Shown in pieces: positions 1 to 6,033 of a stretch of 33,824 nucleotides of DNA. The DNA is from Candidatus Epulonipiscium sp. GTDB taxonomy: Bacteria > Bacillota > Clostridia > Lachnospirales > Defluviitaleaceae. The stretch is from NCBI GenBank assembly GCA_012518815.1, contig JAAYRK010000076.1:1-33824 (forward strand), read 5' to 3'. Every line of letters begins with the position of its first letter. Position 1 is the stretch's first letter. The position numbers were made by a program, and so were the translations under genes. The notes under the pieces were generated by a model. It was not told the origin of the DNA. It searched no databases and saw only the letters and a program-made list of their open reading frames with translations.

Positions 1-22
1 ATGCTATTTTTATAGCTTACGC

Positions 23-685
23 TTACACATTATGGAATATACTCTTTAAAGCATCATCAAAAAATTTTCTTAAATCAATAGAATTATTTACAAATTTAGT
101 AATTGCAGGACTAAAAAATAGAGAGAGTAATAATAATAATGTATTTTCTTTATTTAAATCTTTATTAAACTCTCCACTTTCAATTCCTTCACTTATGAAG
201 TTTTCGAATAACTTTTCTAATGATAAATTATTAAGCTTTTCCATCTTTTCAACTTGTATATTTTCTATAGCGAATTTATAGGCAAATTCCGCTTCTGTTA
301 ATTTTATATCATTCGTTATTTCTTTTGATTCTAATAAATACTTTAAATAATTATTAACAAAGCTAGGGTATTTTTTATCTTCTTCTATAAGTTCATTATA
401 TATTTTTTTAATTTTATCTTGTGAACTTTTAAAGCTCTGCTTTTCCATCTCAAGACTTAATTGAATCATCCATATCCTTATATAATAATTAAAAATATGA
501 TTTTTACTAGGAAAGTAATTAAAAAAGGTTCCTCTGGATATTTCTGCAAACCTACATATTTCATCTACTGTAATATCTTCGAAATCTTTTTTTGTAATCC
601 TGTCTTTTACTACTTGCAAAATGTTTAATCTTGTTTTTGCAAAATTAATCTCCCGCAGTGAAAAGGTGTCCACAAGTGAGCCCAT
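23..685 (-). CDS. TetR/AcrR-family transcriptional regulator
   Basis: A 220-residue repressor-type protein. Residues about 20-60 form the TetR helix-turn-helix, with the family-typical stretch ITVDEICRFAEISRGTFFNYF; the rest is an all-helical ligand-binding and dimerisation domain that is not conserved enough to name an inducer. I start it at the second ATG (685) because the AGAAAGG ribosome site lies 9 bases upstream of it and directly abuts the first ATG (694). A good promoter lies upstream at 734-762, so it is probably a single gene. It runs away from the origin. No target gene can be identified because the window ends just past its stop codon. Confidence 0.85.
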   Translation of the reverse strand: MGSLVDTFSLREINFAKTRLNILQVVKDRITKKDFEDITVDEICRFAEISRGTFFNYFPSKNHIFNYYIRIWMIQLSLEMEKQSFKSSQDKIKKIYNELIEEDKKYPSFVNNYLKYLLESKEITNDIKLTEAEFAYKFAIENIQVEKMEKLNNLSLEKLFENFISEGIESGEFNKDLNKENTLLLLLSLFFSPAITKFVNNSIDLRKFFDDALKSIFHNV

Positions 686-733
686 TTTTTTCATCCTTTC
701 TGTAATTTTGAGTTATACTATAGTCTGTTTTTT

Positions 734-762
734 ATTGTATATTCTAATTTATAAACTGTCAA
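734..762 (-). promoter_or_regulatory. Sigma-A promoter of the tetR-type gene
   Basis: On the minus strand TTGACA (757-762) and TACAAT (734-739) are separated by exactly 17 bases. It lies about 50 bases upstream of the regulator's start. An 8-base palindrome, ACTATAGT, at 717-724 just downstream of the -10 might be part of an operator, but it is too short to be sure. Confidence 0.75.
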
Positions 763-790
763 ATTAAATTAACAGTTATTTAATTCCAAT

Positions 791-820
791 TAAAAAAGTA
801 AAGTCCATAGACTTTACTTT
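791..820 (-). terminator. Intrinsic terminator of the MarR/small-protein transcript
   Basis: A perfect 11-bp stem (795-805 with 810-820) and a 4-base loop, followed on the minus strand by a run of U. It lies 15 bases past the stop codon of the small protein gene. On the plus strand the stem is followed by A, so it acts leftward. Confidence 0.85.
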
Positions 821-834
821 AAAAAATCGCACTA

Positions 835-1005
835 TTATTCAAAATCATCAGGGTTATAATTTTCAATAAATTCCATATTCATATTAGACTCATTTGCTTT
901 ATCTGCTTTAGATTTCTTATTTGAAACCTCTGACTTTAACTCATTTTTAAAATTATGACTTAAATCAATATCTTTCTTATAAGATTTTGATTTATCATTA
1001 TTCAT
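835..1005 (-). CDS. Small hydrophilic protein of unknown function (56 aa)
   Basis: A 56-residue, highly charged protein without membrane segments or cysteines: a Lys/Ser/Asn-rich front part and an acidic end, NPDDFE. I do not recognise a family. The start at 1005 is chosen because GGAGGTG lies 6 bases upstream; an in-frame ATG at 1023 lies upstream of that ribosome site and is unlikely. It follows the MarR gene by 72 bases and precedes a strong terminator, so the two are probably one transcript. Its ribosome site is paired in a hairpin (1011-1043). The excellent ribosome site supports a real gene; function is unknown. Confidence 0.6.
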   Translation of the reverse strand: MNNDKSKSYKKDIDLSHNFKNELKSEVSNKKSKADKANESNMNMEFIENYNPDDFE

Positions 1006-1010
1006 ATAAA

Positions 1011-1043
1011 CACCTCCATTCAAATCTAGTTTGGATGAAGGTG
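1011..1043 (-). promoter_or_regulatory. Hairpin sequestering the ribosome site of the small protein gene
   Basis: Bases 1035-1043 pair with 1011-1019 (9 pairs, one G-U). The 3' arm on the minus strand contains the whole GGAGGTG ribosome site, and a short U-rich stretch follows before the ATG. This would limit translation of the small protein gene or partly terminate transcription. Confidence 0.5.
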
Positions 1044-1077
1044 AACAATTCTATACATAATTGATTATTATTTTATC

Positions 1078-1515
1078 CTAAAACGCATTCTCAGCCATTT
1101 TTAATGCCTTATGAAATTCTTCAGTAATTATTTTTTTAGTTGAAGAATTCATATTTTCAACCCATTTATATAATATGGCATATTTATTTCTATTATAATC
1201 ATGGAAAATCTTTTGTCCTCGTTCTGTTAATTCAATATATAGAACTCTTCTATCAAAATCATTTTGCTTTCTTCTTACTACACCTTTTTTCTCTAACTTA
1301 TCAATAAGAAAGGTCATACCACCTTTTGTCATTGACATAAGCTCTGCAATATCTTTCATCATTTTAGGTTTTCTGCTTGTTCCAACAATCTCTATAATTC
1401 TTAACTCATTTGGAGATATTTTATATTGTAATTGCTTTTCCTTTAAGACTTCGCTTTGGGCTTGTGAAATGTTACTTATAATTTGTGTTAAATAATCCAT
1501 TAATAAGTCTTGCAT
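1078..1515 (-). CDS. MarR-family transcriptional regulator
   Basis: A 145-residue winged-helix dimer protein. The central part contains the MarR recognition-helix and wing signature: KMMKDIAELMSMTKGGMTFL, then IDKLEKKGVVRRKQNDFDRR. The flanking N- and C-terminal helices would form the dimer interface. The start at 1515 has GGAGGG 7 bases upstream; an earlier in-frame ATG (1530) overlaps that ribosome site. A strong promoter lies at 1575-1603. The only downstream partner is the small protein at 835-1005. MarR proteins usually repress their own transcript in response to small phenolic or oxidising molecules; no ligand can be read from the sequence. Confidence 0.88.
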   Translation of the reverse strand: MQDLLMDYLTQIISNISQAQSEVLKEKQLQYKISPNELRIIEIVGTSRKPKMMKDIAELMSMTKGGMTFLIDKLEKKGVVRRKQNDFDRRVLYIELTERGQKIFHDYNRNKYAILYKWVENMNSSTKKIITEEFHKALKMAENAF

Positions 1516-1574
1516 TGCTTTTCCCTCCATAAAAATTTCTCTCTTTACCTAAATAAGGTTTAATTTTAAATTAT

Positions 1575-1603
1575 AGTATAGCAACAATTTTTAAATATTT
1601 CAA
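1575..1603 (-). promoter_or_regulatory. Sigma-A promoter of the marR-type gene
   Basis: Minus strand TTGAAA (1598-1603), a 17-base spacer, and TATACT (1575-1580), about 60 bases upstream of the start codon. Confidence 0.75.
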
Positions 1604-1642
1604 CTATTATTATTTTAAAATCAAAAACTAAGACTTAAACGG

Positions 1643-1681
1643 AAAAAAACTCTGCATAATTGACTATGCAGAGTTTTTTTT
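1643..1681 (-). terminator. Intrinsic terminator of tRNA-Ser
   Basis: The stem CTCTGCATA (1650-1658) pairs with TATGCAGAG (1665-1673) around a 6-base loop, flanked by a run of A on one side and of T on the other. It lies directly after the 3' end of the minus-strand tRNA and could also stop rightward transcription. Confidence 0.85.
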
Positions 1682-1684
1682 GGA

Positions 1685-1773
1685 CGGAGAAGGAGGGATT
1701 TGAACCCTCGCACCGCTATAAACGGTCTATGCCCTTAGCAGGGGCACCTCTTCAGCCACTTGAGTACTTCTCC
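1685..1773 (-). tRNA. tRNA-Ser, anticodon GCU
   Basis: An 89-base class II tRNA with a long variable arm. The acceptor stem is GGAGAAG/CTTCTCC with discriminator G, the anticodon loop is CTGCTAA, and the T-loop is GGTTCAAATCC. The anticodon GCU reads AGU and AGC. The CCA end does not directly follow the discriminator (the next bases are TCCA), so CCA would be added after processing. A near-identical copy lies at 33515-33602 on the other strand, differing mainly in the loop of the variable arm. Confidence 0.95.
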
Positions 1774-1791
1774 AAATATTTAACACAAACT

Positions 1792-1820
1792 ATTATATCA
1801 TAATTAATACTTTATATCAA
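1792..1820 (-). promoter_or_regulatory. Sigma-A promoter of tRNA-Ser
   Basis: Minus strand TTGATA (1815-1820), a 17-base spacer, and a consensus TATAAT (1792-1797), placing the transcript start about 12 bases before the tRNA. Confidence 0.8.
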
Positions 1821-1859
1821 TAAAAGCCATAAATTAACTATAGAAAAAATGCTACACTA

Positions 1860-1894
1860 TTGACTAGTACACTTTATCATAATATTATAATATT
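1860..1894 (+). promoter_or_regulatory. Promoter and possible operator of the arsR-type gene
   Basis: TTGACT (1860-1865), a 17-base spacer, and TATTAT (1883-1888). A perfect 14-base AT-only palindrome, 1881-1894, covers the -10 element and could be the binding site for the ArsR protein encoded just downstream, as ArsR proteins usually repress themselves. Confidence 0.65.
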
Positions 1895-1914
1895 AAAAAA
1901 ATCGAGGTGATTTC

Positions 1915-2187
1915 ATGAATATAAAAGAGTTTGAAAAGAAAGCAGAAATATTAAAAGCTCTTGGACATCCAGCCAGGCTTTGTATTGTAAAAGGGCTTTT
2001 AGATAATGATGGTTGTAATGTCTCTTATATGCAAATCTGTATAGGCCTCCCCCAATCTACGGTTTCCCAACATATATCAAGGTTAAAATCTGCAGGAATT
2101 ATTGAAGGAGTAAGATCAGGTTTAGAAATAACTTATAAAGTTATAGATAAAGATGCTATTGAAATAATTAATGCTATTTTTAAATAG
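1915..2187 (+). CDS. ArsR/SmtB-family transcriptional regulator
   Basis: A 90-residue winged-helix repressor. It opens with the family phrase ILKALGHPARLCIVKGLL (12-29). The recognition helix is PQSTVSQHISRLKSAGIIEG (46-65), followed by the wing. The usual metal-site ELCVC motif is absent; cysteines lie at 23, 34 and 42, so sensing of a thiol-reactive or redox signal is possible but not shown. The ribosome site GAGGTGA is well spaced before the ATG. It stands alone, rightward, head-on to replication, with a strong terminator or short RNA after it. No regulated partner gene adjoins it, so autoregulation is the only visible target. Confidence 0.88.
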   Translation: MNIKEFEKKAEILKALGHPARLCIVKGLLDNDGCNVSYMQICIGLPQSTVSQHISRLKSAGIIEGVRSGLEITYKVIDKDAIEIINAIFK

Positions 2188-2259
2188 TTCATATTTTCTT
2201 TTTAATGATTAATTATTAATAAAAACAAAAATTGATGTATAGAAATTGCTTAGAATGGT

Positions 2260-2347
2260 TATTATGTTATTGTACCTAAAGAGAGGTACATCGCTAAATC
2301 CCCCCTCTACCTGGTGCTTCTCCCCCCTGAAGCCCAGGTCTTTTTTT
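2260..2347 (+). ncRNA. Candidate C-rich small RNA ending in an intrinsic terminator
   Basis: A -10-like TATTAT (2260-2265, no clear -35) precedes a perfect 7-bp hairpin (2271-2277 with 2284-2290), a single-stranded linker, and a terminator hairpin. The 8-mer TCCCCCCT occurs twice: in the linker (2299-2306) and as the entire terminator loop (2321-2328). Exposed C-rich patches of this type are used by Firmicutes small RNAs (for example RsaE- and FsrA-like RNAs) to pair with ribosome sites. It could instead be only the 3' end of the ArsR transcript. Confidence 0.4.
2309..2347 (+). terminator. Strong intrinsic terminator
   Basis: ACCTGG-T-GCTTC pairs with GAAGC-CCAGGT (11 pairs, one bulged T) around an 8-base C-rich loop, followed by seven T. 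It ends the ArsR transcript and/or the candidate small RNA. Confidence 0.9.
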
Positions 2348-2433
2348 GATACTTTTAAAAAATATCAAAAGTCATTTTGTTAATTCTATATTTATATGCC
2401 TTATTAATCTTATTTTTTATAACAAACAAAGCT

Positions 2434-3240
2434 TTATAGTATAAATTTTTCAATGACTTCTTTTATTGCATGCTCATTATTAGTGCTTTTTGTTACGTAG
2501 TCCGCATATTCCCTTACCTTTTCTTGTGCATTGGCAACGGCAACTCCTACTCCTGCTTCTTTTATCATATATAAATCATTAAAATTATCTCCTATACAAA
2601 TAACTTCATCTTTACTAAAACCAAATTCTTCTCTTAATCTTTTTACTGTTAGTCCTTTATTTGCATTAATATTAGTAAATTCCAGATAAGTTGGTTTTGA
2701 AAAAAACATGTGGAGCTTACCCTTAATAATAGGTTTTAATTGTTCTGTTACTTTTAAAAGTTTATCATTTTCACCTTGAAAAAGAACCTTTATAACCCCA
2801 TCATTTATCCACTCTATTAAGTCGCCAACTTCTTTTGCTTCCATCCCTGTTATACTTGAATATATATCAGAGTACCTACTCCTTTTTTCAACTATAAAAT
2901 CATCATTTTGATAAGTTTGAACATATAAGTTGTTATCCTTACCAAAGGAAAATAAAAATTTGGCATCTTCTTTTGATATATTTTCTTCATAGACAGGTCT
3001 TAAGCTACTAGTATCAAAAATAATTGAACCATTATATGATATTCCATATTTTCCCTTTTTATCTAAGTTTAATTGTTTTACGTATTTAGCCATTGATGTT
3101 GTTGCTCTTCCTGAACATAGTATTACCCTTACTCCTAGCTCTATAGCCTTTTTTATTGCTTCCTCATTTTCTTTTGATATAGTTAAGTCATCGTTTAGTA
3201 ATGTGTCGTCCATGTCTGTTACAAGCATTTTGTACTTCAT
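2434..3240 (-). CDS. Cof-type HAD-superfamily (IIB) phosphatase
   Basis: A 268-residue cytosolic hydrolase of the Cof/YidA group, which removes phosphate from sugar phosphates or similar small metabolites. Motif I DMDDTLL near residue 9 supplies the two catalytic aspartates; motif II is the serine in LCSGR; motif III and IV are the lysine of NANKGLTVKRL and IGDNFNDLYM, which binds magnesium. The type IIB cap domain lies in between. Length is normal. A GAAGGGAAG ribosome site precedes the ATG. The true substrate cannot be told from sequence. It is probably a single gene; a possible promoter (TTGTCG, 17 bases, CATATT on the minus strand) lies near 3311-3339. Confidence 0.9.
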   Translation of the reverse strand: MKYKMLVTDMDDTLLNDDLTISKENEEAIKKAIELGVRVILCSGRATTSMAKYVKQLNLDKKGKYGISYNGSIIFDTSSLRPVYEENISKEDAKFLFSFGKDNNLYVQTYQNDDFIVEKRSRYSDIYSSITGMEAKEVGDLIEWINDGVIKVLFQGENDKLLKVTEQLKPIIKGKLHMFFSKPTYLEFTNINANKGLTVKRLREEFGFSKDEVICIGDNFNDLYMIKEAGVGVAVANAQEKVREYADYVTKSTNNEHAIKEVIEKFIL

Positions 3241-3284
3241 TTAATTCTTCCCTTCAAATTTTATATTACGATAATTTATTAATA

Positions 3285-3304
3285 AGCCTTTAGATAAAAA
3301 GGCT
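3285..3304 (-). other. Leader hairpin upstream of the HAD phosphatase gene
   Basis: AGCCTTT (3285-3291) pairs with AAAGGCT (3298-3304) around a 6-base loop, in the 5' leader of the phosphatase gene. No U-run follows, so it is not a terminator. Function unknown; it may be incidental. Confidence 0.3.
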
Positions 3305-3420
3305 AATATGCAAAAAAACTTAAAAATCGACAAATAAACTTGAGGCTACATTATTATATCATAATATGTAAAAAAGAAAAACTAACGCCAGTAAAAAATT
3401 ATAATCACCAAATAATTAAT

Positions 3421-3449
3421 TTGACAAATTAATTATTTTGTTATAATAT
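3421..3449 (+). promoter_or_regulatory. Sigma-A promoter of the TPP riboswitch-thiT transcript
   Basis: A consensus TTGACA (3421-3426) is followed by TATAAT (3442-3447; 15-base spacer) or TAATAT (3444-3449; 17-base spacer). It lies about 25 bases before the riboswitch. Confidence 0.8.
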
Positions 3450-3474
3450 GACCATAAGAATGCATTCTTAAATT

Positions 3475-3606
3475 AAATATCGTCCGCTAGGGGAGCCTTA
3501 GGGCTGAGAGTGTGCATTTTGGCACTAACCCTTTGTACCTGATCCAGGTAATACTGGCGAAGGGAAGCGATATTTGGTAAACCTCCTGCGGACAAAGATT
3601 AGGAGG
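3475..3606 (+). promoter_or_regulatory. TPP riboswitch (THI element) with expression platform
   Basis: The aptamer spans 3475-3575. P1 is an 8-bp stem (AAATATCG 3475-3482 with CGATATTT 3568-3575). The conserved cores GGCTGAGAG (3502-3510), CCTGATCCAGGTAATACTGG and CGAAGGGAAG are present. Downstream, CCTCCT (3582-3587) can pair with the ribosome site AGGAGG (3601-3606). This hairpin is followed by seven T running into the ATG, so it could block translation, end transcription, or both. In the alternative state 3482-3493 pairs with 3582-3593, which destroys P1 and frees the ribosome site. Thiamine pyrophosphate should therefore turn thiT off. Confidence 0.95.
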
Positions 3607-3614
3607 ATTTTTTT

Positions 3615-4295
3615 ATGTTTTCAGAAGAAGTTATTAATGAATTTTTTTCTTCCCTATTGGGTAAGTCTATTACTGCTGTTGTCACAATCATCCTTATTGG
3701 ATTATTTATTATTAATCTTTATAAGAAAAGAAATTTATCAGTGAAAGCTTTAGCTTATTCTGGAATTGCTATTGCTTTAGCTACTATTTTATCTTATATT
3801 AAATTATTTCAACTTCCTCAAGGTGGAGCAGTTACTACTTTTTCTATGTTGTTTATAGTATTAATTGGTTATTGGTTTGGGCCTTTTGAGGGAATTATTG
3901 CAGGACTAACTCATGGTACCCTACAGTTACTAATTGATGGCTATGTTATTCATCCTGCCCAGTTGCTACTTGATTATCCTTTAGCTTTTGGGGCTTTAGG
4001 CCTTTCTGGTTTCTTTAGAAAAGGATCAAAATCTATTTTACTAGGTTATATTGTAGGGACCATAGGCAGATTTATTTGTTCTTTTTTATCAGGTTGGATT
4101 TTCTTTGGCTCTTATGCATGGGAAGGATATAGTGCTGTCGCTTATTCATTCCTTTATAACTTATCTTATATTGGTATCGAGATGATTCTTACTATTGTTT
4201 TACTTTTGATTCCTTCTTTTAGAAGTGCCCTAAATCATATTAAACAAACAATTATTATAAATGAACAATTTTTGTCTGAAAAAAAGGCAGCTTAA
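3615..4295 (+). CDS. thiT: Energy-coupled thiamine transporter, S component
   Basis: A 226-residue integral membrane protein with about six transmembrane helices, the thiamine-binding subunit of an ECF transporter. It would work with the shared EcfA/EcfA'/EcfT energising module, which is not in this window. Family stretches are FQLPQGGAVTTFSMLFI and, from about residue 113, HPAQLLLDYPLAFGALGLSG, which contains the conserved polar residues near the thiamine pocket. It has about 45 extra N-terminal residues with one hydrophobic helix compared with the roughly 180-residue Lactococcus ThiT. The TPP riboswitch directly upstream confirms the vitamin link. It is transcribed head-on to replication. 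Confidence 0.93.
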   Translation: MFSEEVINEFFSSLLGKSITAVVTIILIGLFIINLYKKRNLSVKALAYSGIAIALATILSYIKLFQLPQGGAVTTFSMLFIVLIGYWFGPFEGIIAGLTHGTLQLLIDGYVIHPAQLLLDYPLAFGALGLSGFFRKGSKSILLGYIVGTIGRFICSFLSGWIFFGSYAWEGYSAVAYSFLYNLSYIGIEMILTIVLLLIPSFRSALNHIKQTIIINEQFLSEKKAA

Positions 4296-4310
4296 TTTAG
4301 CTGCCTTTTT
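4281..4310. terminator. Bidirectional terminator between thiT and a convergent gene
   Basis: AAAAAGGCAGCT (4281-4292) pairs with AGCTGCCTTTTT (4299-4310), loop 6 bases. The thiT stop codon sits at the loop, and the convergent gene's stop overlaps the end of the stem. T or A runs on both sides allow action in both directions. Confidence 0.9.
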
Positions 4311-4599
4311 AAAATAAGGGTGAATAAACTCTATTGTTTAAGATTTCTTCTATTTCATCTATGCTTTTATTTGTTGAAGATATAAGAAGTACACCTTTAT
4401 TAGGATGGCAAGGAATTTTTTCTATTGAAGACCTAATCTCTAAATCATCACCATAATCGATATCTGGTATATTAAAACGCTTATTAAAGATGTAAGCATC
4501 TACTGGTTGATAATATTCATCGTCATAATAAACCTTGTAGCCTCTTTCTTCTAACTTTTCTTTTAGGCCTTCTAGACCCCTTTGAATTCCTATAATCAT
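4309..4599 (-). CDS. YkuS-like (UPF0180-type) small protein
   Basis: A 96-residue soluble protein. Its opening, IGIQRGLEGLKEKLEERGYKV, resembles the start of the UPF0180/YkuS family, in which a short beta strand and helix precede a Rossmann-like half; the later GVLLISSTNKSIDEIEEIL would be the second strand and helix. No catalytic motif is visible and the family has no established function. It lies last in a leftward group behind a lipid kinase gene, and its ribosome site GGAGGTG is held in a perfect 10-bp hairpin (4602-4638). The family name is an inference from a weak resemblance. Confidence 0.6.
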   Translation of the reverse strand: MIIGIQRGLEGLKEKLEERGYKVYYDDEYYQPVDAYIFNKRFNIPDIDYGDDLEIRSSIEKIPCHPNKGVLLISSTNKSIDEIEEILNNRVYSPLF

Positions 4600-4638
4600 A
4601 AAAACACCTCCTGTATTATTCTTTCCATGGAGGTGTTT
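4600..4638 (-). terminator. Terminator-like hairpin that contains the next gene's ribosome site
   Basis: A perfect 10-bp stem (4602-4611 with 4629-4638) and 17-base loop lie directly after the lipid kinase gene. On the minus strand the 3' arm is GGAGGTGTTT, followed by U and then the ATG (4599) of the downstream gene. It can act as a terminator or as a block to translation of that gene. Confidence 0.7.
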
Positions 4639-4648
4639 GTTATTCTAT

Positions 4649-5521
4649 TTAATTTCCTATTATATTTAAAGCCTTTGGAACTATCTCAAACTCAAGCTTA
4701 CTATCTTGATTTATTTCCCCATCTAAATTAACTTTGACATTTTTATTTGTTTTAATTTCTATCTTCTTTAATTTTAATAATTCGACAAAGTCATGTTTGG
4801 TATGTTCTCCTTTTATCAGTGAAGGAAATACCAAAGGGATTTTCCATCTAGGTATGTGAGATACTATACAAACATCAAAATAACCATCATCCATTATAGC
4901 TTCTGGGAGAATTTTAAATCCCCCACCATAGTATTTCCCATTGCCAACTGCAAATAAAAGAATTTTTCTTTCCATTTCTTTACCATCAATTTTTATGACT
5001 GAATTTATTGGCTTATAAAAAAATAAATTTCTTATAATAGAAGCAATATATGCCCATTTACCGGAAAAATATTTTTTGCTTATTTCAGTATAAGCTGCAA
5101 TTTCTGCATCTAGGCCTATGCTGGCAATATTTATATAGTAGCGATCAAAAACCTTGCCTAAATCAATAGGTCTTGGTAAGCCTGATATAGCCAGCTCTAT
5201 GGCATCTTCTGTATTTGGGGGAAGCTTTAATAATCTTGCTAAATCATTTCCTGAGCCTGCAGGCACAACTCCAAGAATAATATTTATGCCTACTATCCCA
5301 TTTACTACTTCATTAATTGTTCCGTCTCCTCCTACTGCAACAATCTTTTTAACATTTTCGCTAACTGCCTTTTTTGCTAAGCTAATTGCTTCTCCTTTTT
5401 TGCGGGTTTCCCAGACATTATAACTAATATCTTTATCCTTCATCACTTCATGAATTTTGGGGATTGTTTTTTTCCCTTTTCCATTTCCCGCTATGGGGTT
5501 TACGATAAATACTAGATCCAT
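4649..5521 (-). CDS. YegS/BmrU-type lipid (diacylglycerol) kinase
   Basis: A 290-residue kinase of the DAGK-catalytic fold that phosphorylates diacylglycerol or a related lipid at the inner face of the membrane. The N-terminal domain carries VNPIAGNGKG, the nucleotide-site motif GGDGTINEVVNG, and PAGSGNDLAR; the C-terminal beta-sandwich begins after about residue 130 and contains GGGFKILPEA. Length matches the family. The ribosome site AAGGGGAG precedes the ATG. It lies 11 bases downstream of the DUF4446 gene and so is probably cotranscribed with parAB. A second, distinct member of the family lies at 7889-8785, on the other side of parAB. Confidence 0.9.
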   Translation of the reverse strand: MDLVFIVNPIAGNGKGKKTIPKIHEVMKDKDISYNVWETRKKGEAISLAKKAVSENVKKIVAVGGDGTINEVVNGIVGINIILGVVPAGSGNDLARLLKLPPNTEDAIELAISGLPRPIDLGKVFDRYYINIASIGLDAEIAAYTEISKKYFSGKWAYIASIIRNLFFYKPINSVIKIDGKEMERKILLFAVGNGKYYGGGFKILPEAIMDDGYFDVCIVSHIPRWKIPLVFPSLIKGEHTKHDFVELLKLKKIEIKTNKNVKVNLDGEINQDSKLEFEIVPKALNIIGN

Positions 5522-5532
5522 ATATACTCCCC

Positions 5533-6033
5533 TTAACTAATATTTGATTGGGCTATTTTTATTGCCTTAATCTCCTCATTGGATAAATTATAAGAAGATG
5601 CTCCTTTTTCAACTGGTTTTGCATATGTATTAGAACCTTCTCTTGAATAGATTCCGTTTATTACAACCCCATCATCATTTTCATCTAAAAGTGCAACTGC
5701 AAAACATAAATCTCCGCCCATATCTCCAAAAGCGTTATATCTTACTATCCCTACTTTTTTAATGCACTTAGATAAGTCTTTTCTAATACTTCTAATTTCC
5801 TTATTAATGTTTTTATAGTCCTTTTCTACTTCATTTACTTTATCAATACAAGTTACAAGTAAATCTTCTATTGGCTTATCTTTTTTTCCACCCATAAAAT
5901 AATCATATTTATTTTTTAATTTATTTAATTTTATTAGTAATGCTATAGATATAATTAGTAATATCAATGAAATTATACTTGTAGATATTAAAATCCATAT
6001 CTGATTATCAATTATTAATTTAATTATATCCAT
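5533..6033 (-). CDS. DUF4446-family membrane-anchored protein
   Basis: A 166-residue protein with one N-terminal transmembrane helix (about 12-35), a probable coiled-coil stretch (about 60-90), and a C-terminal beta-rich domain containing VRYNAFGDMGGDLCFAVALL and IYSREGSNTYAKPV, the core I associate with DUF4446. Its start codon is next to the parB stop (no gap), so translation is likely coupled to parB. The family is commonly found beside parB in Clostridia, but no function has been assigned that I know of. A membrane anchor next to the partition genes is suggestive only. Confidence 0.85.
   Translation of the reverse strand: MDIIKLIIDNQIWILISTSIISLILLIISIALLIKLNKLKNKYDYFMGGKKDKPIEDLLVTCIDKVNEVEKDYKNINKEIRSIRKDLSKCIKKVGIVRYNAFGDMGGDLCFAVALLDENDDGVVINGIYSREGSNTYAKPVEKGASSYNLSNEEIKAIKIAQSNIS

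Noticed and set aside
2345-2369. Possible leftward terminator for the HAD phosphatase gene
   Set aside because: TTTGATA and TATCAAA can pair but the stem is short, AT-only and far from the stop codon; not enough to call.
5154-5423. Rightward 89-aa open frame
   Set aside because: Antisense within the first lipid kinase gene, no ribosome site or motif.
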